64,000 bases of DNA from Mycobacterium sp. BK086. GTDB taxonomy: Bacteria > Actinomycetota > Actinomycetes > Mycobacteriales > Mycobacteriaceae. A program made the position numbers and the translations under genes. Under the pieces are notes generated by a model. The model was not told the origin of the DNA. It was given only the letters and a program-made list of their open reading frames with translations, and did no database searches. Positions 1-6,900 of the stretch are shown piece after piece. The first letter of the stretch is position 1. Each line of letters begins with the position of its first letter. The stretch lies in NCBI GenBank assembly GCA_004362315.1, contig SNWL01000005.1, positions 124,001 through 188,000 on the forward strand, in the 5' to 3' direction.

Positions 1-1
1 G

Positions 2-679
2 GCGACCATCGTGCTGGAGGACGCGGACTTCGCGATCGGCTGCATGATGGGCATCGCCCCCTGTATGCACGCCGGTCAGGGCTGTGCCAATCCGACTCGG
101 CTGCTGTTGCCCCGGTCGCGCTACGACGAGGGTGTCGAGATTCTGCGCGGCATCTATGAGGGGGTGGCCGCCGGTGACCCGCAGGACCCGGGAACCCTGT
201 GCGGCCCGGTGATTTCCGATCGGCAGCGCAGCCGGATCCGCGGCTACATCCAGAAGGGTGTCGAGGAGGGGGCGACGCTACTCGTGGGTGGCGCCGAGGC
301 GCCCGACGGACTCGACAAGGGATATTTCGTCAAGCCAACGCTTTTCGTCAACGTCGACAACTCGATGACGATCGCGCAGGAAGAGATCTTCGGCCCGGTG
401 CTCTCGGTGATTCCGTTCGACGACGAGGACGACGCGGTGCGCATCGCCAATGACAGCCCGTACGGTCTGGCGGGCAATGTCATGGCGGGCACGCTCGACC
501 GCGCACTGTCGGTGGCCAGGCGGCTGCGGGCGGGGTTCATCGGGTTGAACGGCACCGCCGGATACGGCGCCGACACACCGTTCGGGGGATACAAGGCCAG
601 CGGCGTGGGCCGGCAGAACGGCACCGCCGGATTCGACCAGTACACCGAGATCAAATCGGTTGCCTACCCTGCGATTTGA
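2..679 (+). CDS. Aldehyde dehydrogenase, C-terminal part (cut by window edge)
   Basis: This is the C-terminal half of an NAD(P)-dependent aldehyde dehydrogenase, which oxidises aldehydes to acids. The visible part runs from just before the catalytic cysteine (HAGQGC, near position 85) through the EEIFGPVL motif and the PFGGYKASG segment typical of the family end. The start lies upstream of the window. Its stop overlaps the possible TTG start of the P450 that follows, so it belongs to the same operon as a P450 and an SDR. The substrate is unknown. The context suggests stepwise oxidation of an alcohol or hydrocarbon. Confidence 0.93.
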   Translation, partial: ATIVLEDADFAIGCMMGIAPCMHAGQGCANPTRLLLPRSRYDEGVEILRGIYEGVAAGDPQDPGTLCGPVISDRQRSRIRGYIQKGVEEGATLLVGGAEAPDGLDKGYFVKPTLFVNVDNSMTIAQEEIFGPVLSVIPFDDEDDAVRIANDSPYGLAGNVMAGTLDRALSVARRLRAGFIGLNGTAGYGADTPFGGYKASGVGRQNGTAGFDQYTEIKSVAYPAI

Positions 680-690
680 GAGGTTTTGCT

Positions 691-1959
691 TTGCCCGATT
701 TCGACGCGGTGGACTTCTTCACCGACGCGACCCTGGTGCCCGACCCGTATCCGTACTTCGATCATCTGCGGTCCAAATGCCCGGTGACGCAGGCGACTCC
801 GTTCAACGTGCTGGCGGTTACCGGCTATGACGCGGCGCTCTCGGTGTACAAGAACCCGGCGTTCTCGTCGTGTGTCTCGGTGGCAGGCCCGTTCTCGGGT
901 ATGCCGATCACGCCGGGGGAGAGCGACGACGTCGGCGAGCTGATCGACAAGCACGTCCGGGGCATCCCGATGGGTGAACACATCACCTCGCAGGACCCGC
1001 CCGTGCACACCCGCACCCGTAGCTTGATGAACACGCTTCTGACGCCCAAGCGTCTGAAGGAGAACGAAGACTTCATGTGGCGGCTGGCCGACCAGCAGCT
1101 CGACACGTTCCTGGCCAAGGGCGGGTGCGAGTTTCTCGGCGACTACGCAAAGCCGTTCTCGCTGTTGGTCATTGCCGACCTCCTCGGTGTACCCGCCGAG
1201 GACCACGAAGACTTCAAGGCCGTCTTCTCCAACGAGACGGTCGGCGAGATCGGCTCCGAGGCACCCACGTCGCACAACCCGCTGGAGTGGCTGAACGAGC
1301 GGTTCCACCGGTATCTGGAGGATCGCAGGCGCACCCCGCGCGAAGACGTGCTCACCGGGCTCGCGCAGGCCAAGTACGAGGACGGGTCGACGCCCGATCT
1401 CGAGGACGTGGTGAACCTGTCGACGTTCCTGTTCGCCGCGGGCAGCGAGACGACGACCAAGCTGGTGAGCTCGGCCATCCGGTTCATGGGCGACAATCCC
1501 GGGGCCGAGGAGCGGCTGAGGGAGGACCGCAGCAAGATCCCGGCGTTCCTCGAAGAGACCCTGCGGATGGAAAGCCCTGTCAAGGCCCACTTCCGGATGG
1601 CGCGCACCACCACCACGATCGGCGACGTGACCGTTCCGGCCGGAACCACGGTGATGATGCTGCCGGGGGCCTGCAATCGGGATCCCGGCAAGTTCGAGCA
1701 GCCCGACGAGTTCCGCGCCGACCGGCCGAATGTGCGCGAGCACATCGCGTTCATCCGCGGTGCACACTCCTGCCCGGGTGCACCGCTGGCCAGGGCCGAG
1801 GGGCGGATTTCGCTGAATCGGATCCTGGATCGCATGAAAGACATCAGAATTTCGGAATCCCACCACGGTTCTGCCGAGAACCGGCATTACCAGTACGAGC
1901 CGACGTTCATCATGCGCGGGCTCAGCGAACTGCACATCACGTTCAAGGAGATCTCATGA
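691..1959 (+). CDS. Cytochrome P450
   Basis: This is a soluble bacterial class I P450 monooxygenase of 422 residues. The I-helix motif AGSETT is near residue 250, the ExxR motif (EETLR) is near 288, and the heme loop HSCPGAPLARAEG has its cysteine ligand at about 361. I chose TTG 691 because GAGAGG lies 7 nt upstream; a TTG at 676 overlapping the dehydrogenase stop is the alternative. The last 4 nt overlap the start of the SDR gene, which indicates translational coupling. It needs a ferredoxin and a reductase, and neither is encoded nearby. The substrate cannot be told from sequence. Confidence 0.93.
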   Translation: MPDFDAVDFFTDATLVPDPYPYFDHLRSKCPVTQATPFNVLAVTGYDAALSVYKNPAFSSCVSVAGPFSGMPITPGESDDVGELIDKHVRGIPMGEHITSQDPPVHTRTRSLMNTLLTPKRLKENEDFMWRLADQQLDTFLAKGGCEFLGDYAKPFSLLVIADLLGVPAEDHEDFKAVFSNETVGEIGSEAPTSHNPLEWLNERFHRYLEDRRRTPREDVLTGLAQAKYEDGSTPDLEDVVNLSTFLFAAGSETTTKLVSSAIRFMGDNPGAEERLREDRSKIPAFLEETLRMESPVKAHFRMARTTTTIGDVTVPAGTTVMMLPGACNRDPGKFEQPDEFRADRPNVREHIAFIRGAHSCPGAPLARAEGRISLNRILDRMKDIRISESHHGSAENRHYQYEPTFIMRGLSELHITFKEIS

Positions 1960-2837
1960 CTGGAAAGCTGTCAGGCAAGGTCGCTTTCATCACCGGCGCC
2001 GCACGCGGGCAGGGCCGGGCGCATGCGATCGCGATGGCCAGGGAGGGTGCCGACATCATCGCCGTCGACATCTGCCGTGACATTCCCTCCAACCCCTACC
2101 CGTTGGCCACGCCCGACGATCTGTCCGAGACCGAGCGCTCGATCAAGGAGATCGGCCGCCAGGTCCTGGCGAAGGTCGGCGACGTCAGGGAGCGTCACGA
2201 GCTGCGCGACGCCGTCGAGGCCGGTGTGGCGCAGTTCGGAAAGATCGACATCGTCGTCGCCAATGCCGGAATTCTGCCGATGGCGATGGGCCGGCCGCAC
2301 GACGCGATGTCCTTCGTCGACGCCAGCGATGTGGATCTGCTCGGCGTGATGAACACCGTCGCGGTGACGGTCCCGCACCTGCCCAATGGATCGTCGGTCA
2401 TCATCACCGGATCGACCGCGGGGATGATCCGGGGCACCACCGACAATCCGAACATGGGGCCCGGCGGCCGTGGCTACGGCTGGAGCAAGCGGGTCATCAT
2501 CGAGTACGTCGAGGAGATGTCGTTGGCGTTGGCGGACAGGATGATCCGTGTCAACGCGATCCACCCGACCAACTGCAACACCCACCTGCTGCAGAACGAC
2601 GGGATGTACAGCATGTTCCGGCCGGACCTGACGCAGGCGGGCAAGCAGGCCAGCCGCGAGGACGCCGAGCCGTTGTTCACGCTCTTCCAGGCGATGCCGA
2701 TCCCGTACATCGAGCCCGAGGACATGGCCAACCTCGGCGTGTTCCTCGCCAGCGACGACAGTCGCTACATCACGGGTCAACAGATCCGGGTGGACGGCGG
2801 CTCACTGCTGAAGTGGCCCAACGGCCCTGGGGGATAA
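1956..2837 (+). CDS. Mycofactocin-coupled SDR family oxidoreductase
   Basis: This is a classical short-chain dehydrogenase of 293 residues. The N-terminal cofactor motif is TGAARGQG, followed by the acidic strand end IIAVDIC, NAG (VVANAGI), and the catalytic pair Tyr174 and Lys178 (YGWSK). The RGQGRAHA segment and the long insert after VDIC (PYPLATPDDL) are typical of the mycobacterial SDR subfamily that keeps NAD bound and is thought to pass electrons to mycofactocin. It starts with ATG inside the P450 stop (ATGA). With the flanking P450 and aldehyde dehydrogenase it would oxidise the alcohol made by the P450. Subfamily placement rests on remembered sequence similarity. Confidence 0.9.
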   Translation: MTGKLSGKVAFITGAARGQGRAHAIAMAREGADIIAVDICRDIPSNPYPLATPDDLSETERSIKEIGRQVLAKVGDVRERHELRDAVEAGVAQFGKIDIVVANAGILPMAMGRPHDAMSFVDASDVDLLGVMNTVAVTVPHLPNGSSVIITGSTAGMIRGTTDNPNMGPGGRGYGWSKRVIIEYVEEMSLALADRMIRVNAIHPTNCNTHLLQNDGMYSMFRPDLTQAGKQASREDAEPLFTLFQAMPIPYIEPEDMANLGVFLASDDSRYITGQQIRVDGGSLLKWPNGPGG

Positions 2838-2843
2838 CGGTAC

Positions 2844-3467
2844 TCAACCGGGCCGGTGCAGGAACCCGTGCAGGGTCGCCTGCACCAGCTCGTCGACGAT
2901 CGCCTCGCGTGACGGCGGGTTGCTGCCGAAGAAGGTCGATCGCATGGCCACCATGCCGACGATCATCGCGACGGTCGAGTGTGCGGGCATATCCGGCTGA
3001 TCCGACCGCAACCCGCGCAGGCTCATGCCCTCGGCGCTGATCTGGCCGAGCACGGACAGCGCTCGGCGGATGTCGCCGATGCCGGATGCCTCGATATCGT
3101 CATCGCTCAGACCTTCGGACGCCACGAGGGTGAGGACCAGCCCGCGATGCTCGACGAGCACGTCGTAGAGCGGGCCGACGAACTGGCGCGACAGTTCCTC
3201 CTCGTCGGTGTCCTCGGGGACGATCGCCTGCCAGGTCTGGCGGAACTCGTCGAGGAAGCTCGTGAAGGGCACCACGAGGGCTTCGCGGAAAAGCCCCGCC
3301 TTGGACCCGAAGTGGCGGAACAGCAGGTACTCGCTTACCCCGGCGGCTTCAGCGATCTCCCGGGTGGTGGTCGCGCGATAGTCCTTGCGCGCGAACAGAT
3401 CACGCGCGGCTTCGAGGAGCAGGACGCGCGCCTCGCCGCGAGGCCGCCTGGAAGAGTTTTGAGGCAC
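2844..3467 (-). CDS. TetR/AcrR family transcriptional regulator
   Basis: This is a 207-residue repressor. The N-terminal helix-turn-helix covers about residues 15-62 and contains TTREIAEAAGVSEYLLFRHF, followed by the usual SKAGLF segment. The C-terminal ligand-binding part is helical and unremarkable. The start is GTG 3467. A weak TATGGT about 8 nt upstream could make the message leaderless. The gene is divergent from the small peptide/AveC/P450 genes, and the gap holds a perfect palindrome (3506-3523) that is its likely operator. It probably controls both the divergent operon and itself. Its 3' end is 6 nt from the SDR gene, convergent. Confidence 0.9.
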   Translation of the reverse strand: MPQNSSRRPRGEARVLLLEAARDLFARKDYRATTTREIAEAAGVSEYLLFRHFGSKAGLFREALVVPFTSFLDEFRQTWQAIVPEDTDEEELSRQFVGPLYDVLVEHRGLVLTLVASEGLSDDDIEASGIGDIRRALSVLGQISAEGMSLRGLRSDQPDMPAHSTVAMIVGMVAMRSTFFGSNPPSREAIVDELVQATLHGFLHRPG

Positions 3468-3505
3468 CGGGTTTCACCATAGTCGGGTCTTGACCCGGCG
3501 CGATG

Positions 3506-3523
3506 TAATAGTGTCCACTATTA
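3506..3523. promoter_or_regulatory. Perfect palindrome, likely TetR operator
   Basis: TAATAGTG and CACTATTA are exact inverted arms separated by TC. The element lies between the divergent TetR gene (start 3467) and the small peptide gene (start 3545), 21 nt before the latter. Its position, size and AT-rich symmetry fit a TetR-family operator. The regulator-operator pairing is inferred. Confidence 0.7.
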
Positions 3524-3544
3524 CTGATTGCGGAAGGGGCCACT

Positions 3545-3640
3545 GTGGGCGCGGTAATCATGCTTGGCACGCTGTTCGGTCTGATCGTGCTGATCTTCGG
3601 AGTGGTCATCTACTTCGATCCGGAAGCGCGGGGCAAATGA
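3545..3640 (+). CDS. 31-residue single-pass membrane peptide
   Basis: This short gene starts at GTG 3545 after a strong ribosome-binding site (GGAAGGGG). It encodes a 31-residue peptide that is almost entirely one hydrophobic helix (GTLFGLIVLIFGVVIYF) with a polar tail DPEARGK. Its stop overlaps the ATG of the AveC-like gene by 4 nt (ATGA), so the two are translationally coupled. That arrangement and the good ribosome-binding site argue that it is a real gene. I recognise no family. It may be a small subunit or chaperone of the membrane protein encoded next. Confidence 0.7.
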   Translation: MGAVIMLGTLFGLIVLIFGVVIYFDPEARGK

Positions 3641-4425
3641 GCACCGGACTGACGCCGGTGATGATCGCCGGACTCACGTTCGCCTACGTCGGCGGGCTGG
3701 TCTTCCTGCTCGTCGGGGTGTACCTCAGCATTCGTCGCGGCCGGATCCATCCGCTGTTGTTGGTGTCGATCTCGGCGATCTCGTTCTCGTGGATCGAGGC
3801 GCCCTACGACTGGGCGATGTATGCCCAGTTCCCGCCGGCACTTCCGCGCATGCCGTCGTGGTGGCCGATGAACATGACCTGGGGCGGCGGTCTGCCGTCC
3901 TCGGTACCGATCGGCTACATCTCCTACTTCGTCTTCCCGGCGCTGATCGGCGCGGCCGTCGGCCGGTGGCTGGTGAAGCGATTCGGATGGCGACGTCCGC
4001 AGACCCTGCTGATCACCGGCTTCGGTGTCGGCTTCTGTTGGGCGCTGTTTTTCAACGCAGTCGTCGGGGCCCAGCTCGGAGTCTTCTACTACGGCTACGT
4101 GATTCCCGGCCTGGCGATTTTCGAGGGCACCAAACACCAGTACCCGATCTACGACTCCATCGCCATGGGCGTGCAGATGATGGTGTTCGCCTACCTCCTC
4201 GGCCGCACGGATGACCAGGGCCGCAACGCGATCGAAGTGTGGGCCGACAAGCGCTCGTCGAGCCGGGCCGGTTCCGCGGCCCTGTCGATCGTCGCGGTCG
4301 TGATCGTGGGCCACCTCCTGTACGGGGCCGTCTTCGCGCCGCACCTCGCGACGAAGCTCGGTGGCTACGTGACCGTCGGCCCGACCGAGCAGTTCTTCCC
4401 CGGCGTGCCCAACCAACCCCGATAG
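3637..4425 (+). CDS. Spirocyclase AveC-like membrane protein
   Basis: This is a 262-residue integral membrane protein with about six or seven hydrophobic segments: near residues 6-30, 38-58, 86-105, 113-135, 140-160, 177-195 and 220-242. The motif SFSWIEAPYDWAMY after the second helix and the WWPMNMTWGG loop resemble proteins annotated as the spirocyclase AveC family. That family is named after the Streptomyces avermectin enzyme that shapes the spiroketal. Mycobacterial members have no known substrate. The start ATG 3637 overlaps the stop of the small peptide gene. It is followed 4 nt later by a P450, suggesting that the pair acts on one lipid or terpenoid substrate. Confidence 0.72.
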   Translation: MSTGLTPVMIAGLTFAYVGGLVFLLVGVYLSIRRGRIHPLLLVSISAISFSWIEAPYDWAMYAQFPPALPRMPSWWPMNMTWGGGLPSSVPIGYISYFVFPALIGAAVGRWLVKRFGWRRPQTLLITGFGVGFCWALFFNAVVGAQLGVFYYGYVIPGLAIFEGTKHQYPIYDSIAMGVQMMVFAYLLGRTDDQGRNAIEVWADKRSSSRAGSAALSIVAVVIVGHLLYGAVFAPHLATKLGGYVTVGPTEQFFPGVPNQPR

Positions 4426-4429
4426 GCAC

Positions 4430-5602
4430 ATGTACTACGACCCTTTTGATTTCGCGATCGACGACAATCCGTACCCGGTGTGGCGGTGGATGCGCGACGA
4501 GGCCCCGCTGTACGTCAACGACAAGCACGGCTTCTATGCGCTGAGTCGCTATGACGATGTGGCGCAGGCCCTTCCGGACTGGCAGACCTATCGGTCCGGC
4601 CGGGGCACCACCCTGGACATCCTGGCCAGCGGCATCGAGGTGCCACCGGGCATCCTGCTGTTCGAGGATCCACCTCTGCACGATCTGCACCGGCGCCTGC
4701 TGTCCCGGGTGTTCACCCCGCGTCGCATGCTGGCCGTCGAAGACCTGGTGCGTGGCTTTTGTGCACGGGCCCTCGAACCGCTGAGGGACAGTGACGGTTT
4801 CGACTTCGTCGTCGATCTCGGGGCGATGATGCCGATGCGGACGATCGGCTATCTCCTCGGCATCCCGGAAGACAGCCAGCAGGCGATTCGCGATCGCAAC
4901 GACACCCGCATCAGCGTCGACGCGTCGGTGGGCGACGTGAGCCCGACGATCTTCGCCGATGCGATCGCGGAGTTCGCCGAGTACATCGAGTGGCGGGCCG
5001 CGCATCCCTCCGACGATCTGATGACCGATCTGCTCAACGCCGAGGTCGAGGAACCGGACGGCACCCGCCGGCGGCTGGAACGCACCGAGGTGCTCGCCTA
5101 CACCGCGATGATCGCCGGGGCGGGCAACGAAACCACCGCCCGGCTCATCGGATTCATGGGTCAGCTTCTTGCCGAACATCCCGAGCAGCGCCACGAACTC
5201 GTCGCCGATCCGTCGCTGATCCCCGGCGCGGTGGAGGAGACCCTGCGCTACGAGCCGCCGTCGCCGGTGCAGGCGCGCTACGTCGCGCGCGATGTCGAGT
5301 GGTACGGACAGACCGTGGCAGAGGGCTCGCACATGCTCCTGCTCAACGGCTCGGCGAACCGGGACAGTTCGCACTTCACCGACCCGGACCGCTTCGACAT
5401 CCACCGCACCGGCGGGCATCTGAGCTTCGGCCAGGGCATCCACTTCTGCCTCGGATCGGCGCTCGCGCGCCTGGAAGCCCGGGTGGCCTGCGAGGAGGTC
5501 CTCAAGCGGTGGACCGACTGGGATGTGGACTACGAGAATGCCAGCAGGGGAAGGACATCCAGCGTGCGGGGCTGGGCGCAGCTGCCGGTCAGGACACGGT
5601 GA
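4430..5602 (+). CDS. Cytochrome P450
   Basis: This is a second P450 of 390 residues. The I-helix is AGAGNETTAR, the ExxR motif is EETLRYEPP, and the heme loop SFGQGIHFCLGSALARLEA has its cysteine ligand at about residue 340. It starts with ATG 4430, only 4 nt after the AveC-like gene, so it is co-transcribed with that gene and the small peptide and should be under the same TetR. It is clearly different in sequence from the P450 at 691-1959 and is not a recent duplicate. Its 3' end overlaps the convergent DUF2306 gene by 14 nt. The substrate is unknown. Confidence 0.92.
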   Translation: MYYDPFDFAIDDNPYPVWRWMRDEAPLYVNDKHGFYALSRYDDVAQALPDWQTYRSGRGTTLDILASGIEVPPGILLFEDPPLHDLHRRLLSRVFTPRRMLAVEDLVRGFCARALEPLRDSDGFDFVVDLGAMMPMRTIGYLLGIPEDSQQAIRDRNDTRISVDASVGDVSPTIFADAIAEFAEYIEWRAAHPSDDLMTDLLNAEVEEPDGTRRRLERTEVLAYTAMIAGAGNETTARLIGFMGQLLAEHPEQRHELVADPSLIPGAVEETLRYEPPSPVQARYVARDVEWYGQTVAEGSHMLLLNGSANRDSSHFTDPDRFDIHRTGGHLSFGQGIHFCLGSALARLEARVACEEVLKRWTDWDVDYENASRGRTSSVRGWAQLPVRTR

Positions 5603-6209
5603 CCGGCCGGCGACCCAGCCACCGCCGGACCGTGAAGAACGGGATTGTCCAGCCCAGCCAGGCACCCAGACCCGCCGCGAACCACAGGTAGTGGTCAGTC
5701 TTGCCATCAAAGACACTGTCCTGCAACGGTTGTAGCGAAATGAAGATGATCGGCGTCCAGATCCGGTTGCTGATGATCGACAACGCGAGGGTGGCGGACA
5801 GCACCATCTGACGGCGATGCTCGCCGAACCGGCGCTGGCGGGCCAGCAGGTACCCGGTGGTCGTGAACCACAGCCAGACGCACGCCAGTACGACATTGCT
5901 CACCGCCAGGAACGGCCCGAACGGGGTCGCCGCCCCGATGACGAGGGCGCACAGCGCCGCAGGGATGGCGGCGGCCACGTAGACCCGGCCACAGCGACGA
6001 TGCAGGGCGGCCCGCCGCGCACGCAGCCCCGGCCAGATCTGGGCGACCGCCATCACCATCGCCACCGCGGCGAACATCACGTGCGCGACCAGCAGCGGAT
6101 AGTGCAGGCCGAACGTCGCAGGCACCCGGGTGTGGCCGGTGAGGTACGGCGGCAGGGACACGGCCAGGAACACCACGACGACCGCCGCGAGGATTTTTGC
6201 GTACGTCAT
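5589..6209 (-). CDS. DUF2306-type membrane protein
   Basis: This is a 206-residue membrane protein with about six helices. It has the pattern of DUF2306 proteins: a histidine-bearing second helix (LLVAHVMFAAVAM), the RRAALHRRCGRVYV loop, and a late helix with RIWTP. The function of the family is not known. The histidines in membrane helices recall heme-binding membrane proteins, but that is only a suggestion. I chose ATG 6209 because TACGCT on its strand lies exactly 7 nt upstream, giving a leaderless transcript; the TTG at 6215 is less likely. It is divergent from a TetR gene and shares an operator-like region with it. Confidence 0.8.
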   Translation of the reverse strand: MTYAKILAAVVVVFLAVSLPPYLTGHTRVPATFGLHYPLLVAHVMFAAVAMVMAVAQIWPGLRARRAALHRRCGRVYVAAAIPAALCALVIGAATPFGPFLAVSNVVLACVWLWFTTTGYLLARQRRFGEHRRQMVLSATLALSIISNRIWTPIIFISLQPLQDSVFDGKTDHYLWFAAGLGAWLGWTIPFFTVRRWLGRRPVTVS

Positions 6210-6235
6210 ACGCAAAAGCGTACGCTATACGCAAC
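6197..6235. promoter_or_regulatory. Overlapping inverted repeats between DUF2306 and TetR genes
   Basis: TTGCGTA (6197-6203) and TACGCAA (6209-6215) form a perfect inverted repeat, followed by the 10-bp palindrome AGCGTACGCT (6217-6226) and a further TATACGCAA. The core GCGTA/TACGC appears five times in under 40 nt. The array covers the -10 box (TACGCT on the minus strand, 6217-6222) and the start of the DUF2306 gene, so a bound repressor would block it. The TetR protein encoded at 6265 is the obvious candidate. Confidence 0.6.
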
Positions 6236-6251
6236 TGAGATGTTCGTCGTT

Positions 6252-6257
6252 TAGGCT
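6252..6257 (+). promoter_or_regulatory. -10 box (TAGGCT) of leaderless TetR gene
   Basis: TAGGCT is followed by 7 nt and then the ATG at 6265. There is no ribosome-binding site, which fits a mycobacterial leaderless mRNA. Confidence 0.5.
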
Positions 6258-6264
6258 GACGGCG

Positions 6265-6900
6265 ATGCCCAACGAGAAAACGCGCCTCAGCCGCGACCGG
6301 ATCGTCGCGGCGGCCATCGAGCTTGCCGATGCCGACGGCCTCGGAGCCTTGTCGATGGCCAGGCTTGCCGAGCGGCTGGGCTGCGGCACCATGTCGCTAT
6401 ACCGGCACGTCGCCAACAAGGACGAATTGGTGGTGCTCATGCTCTCGGCCGCGTCCGGGCCGCCGCCGGTTCCGGCCGCCGGCACGAATTGGCGCGTCGC
6501 CCTTACCGATTGGTCCGTTGGGCTTTGGGACGTCTACCACCGGCATCGGTGGATCCTGGCGGCATCGGCCGCCGGGCCGCCCAGCGATCCGGGCCAATTG
6601 GCGTGGCTTGATGCCGGGTTGGCCGCACTCGGCGGGACCCGGATGGGCGAGCGCGACAAACTGGCCGCAGTGCTGGCGGTGCTGCATTTCGCCCGCGGTG
6701 CCGCGGCACTGGCAATCGAGGCACCCGCTGAGGGCCCGAATTACCCAGCACTGCTGCGCGAGGTGGTCGACGGGGATCGGTTCCCCGCGTTGGCATCCGC
6801 GCTCGACGCCGGCGCATTCGACGACGGCGACGACAGCCATGCCGGGGAATTCCGCGCAGGGCTCGATCAGCTCCTCGACGGCATCTCGCTGAAGGTCTAG
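6265..6900 (+). CDS. TetR/AcrR family transcriptional regulator
   Basis: This is a 211-residue regulator with an N-terminal helix-turn-helix around residues 10-55 (LSMARLAERLGCGTMSLYRHVANKDEL). The C-terminal domain resembles the TetR_C type found with tetracycline-repressor-like proteins. It is divergent from the DUF2306 membrane protein gene and the shared gap carries repeated GCGTA/TACGC elements. It is therefore likely to repress that gene. Its stop shares the tetranucleotide CTAG with the stop of the convergent aldehyde dehydrogenase. Confidence 0.9.
   Translation: MPNEKTRLSRDRIVAAAIELADADGLGALSMARLAERLGCGTMSLYRHVANKDELVVLMLSAASGPPPVPAAGTNWRVALTDWSVGLWDVYHRHRWILAASAAGPPSDPGQLAWLDAGLAALGGTRMGERDKLAAVLAVLHFARGAAALAIEAPAEGPNYPALLREVVDGDRFPALASALDAGAFDDGDDSHAGEFRAGLDQLLDGISLKV

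Noticed and set aside
1077-1955. In-frame extension upstream of the SDR start, and similar long N-terminal extensions of MpaB, HAD, GcvT and Nif3 frames
   Set aside because: The extensions overlap other coding regions and lack family residues. Conserved starts with coupling or -10 spacing lie inside.
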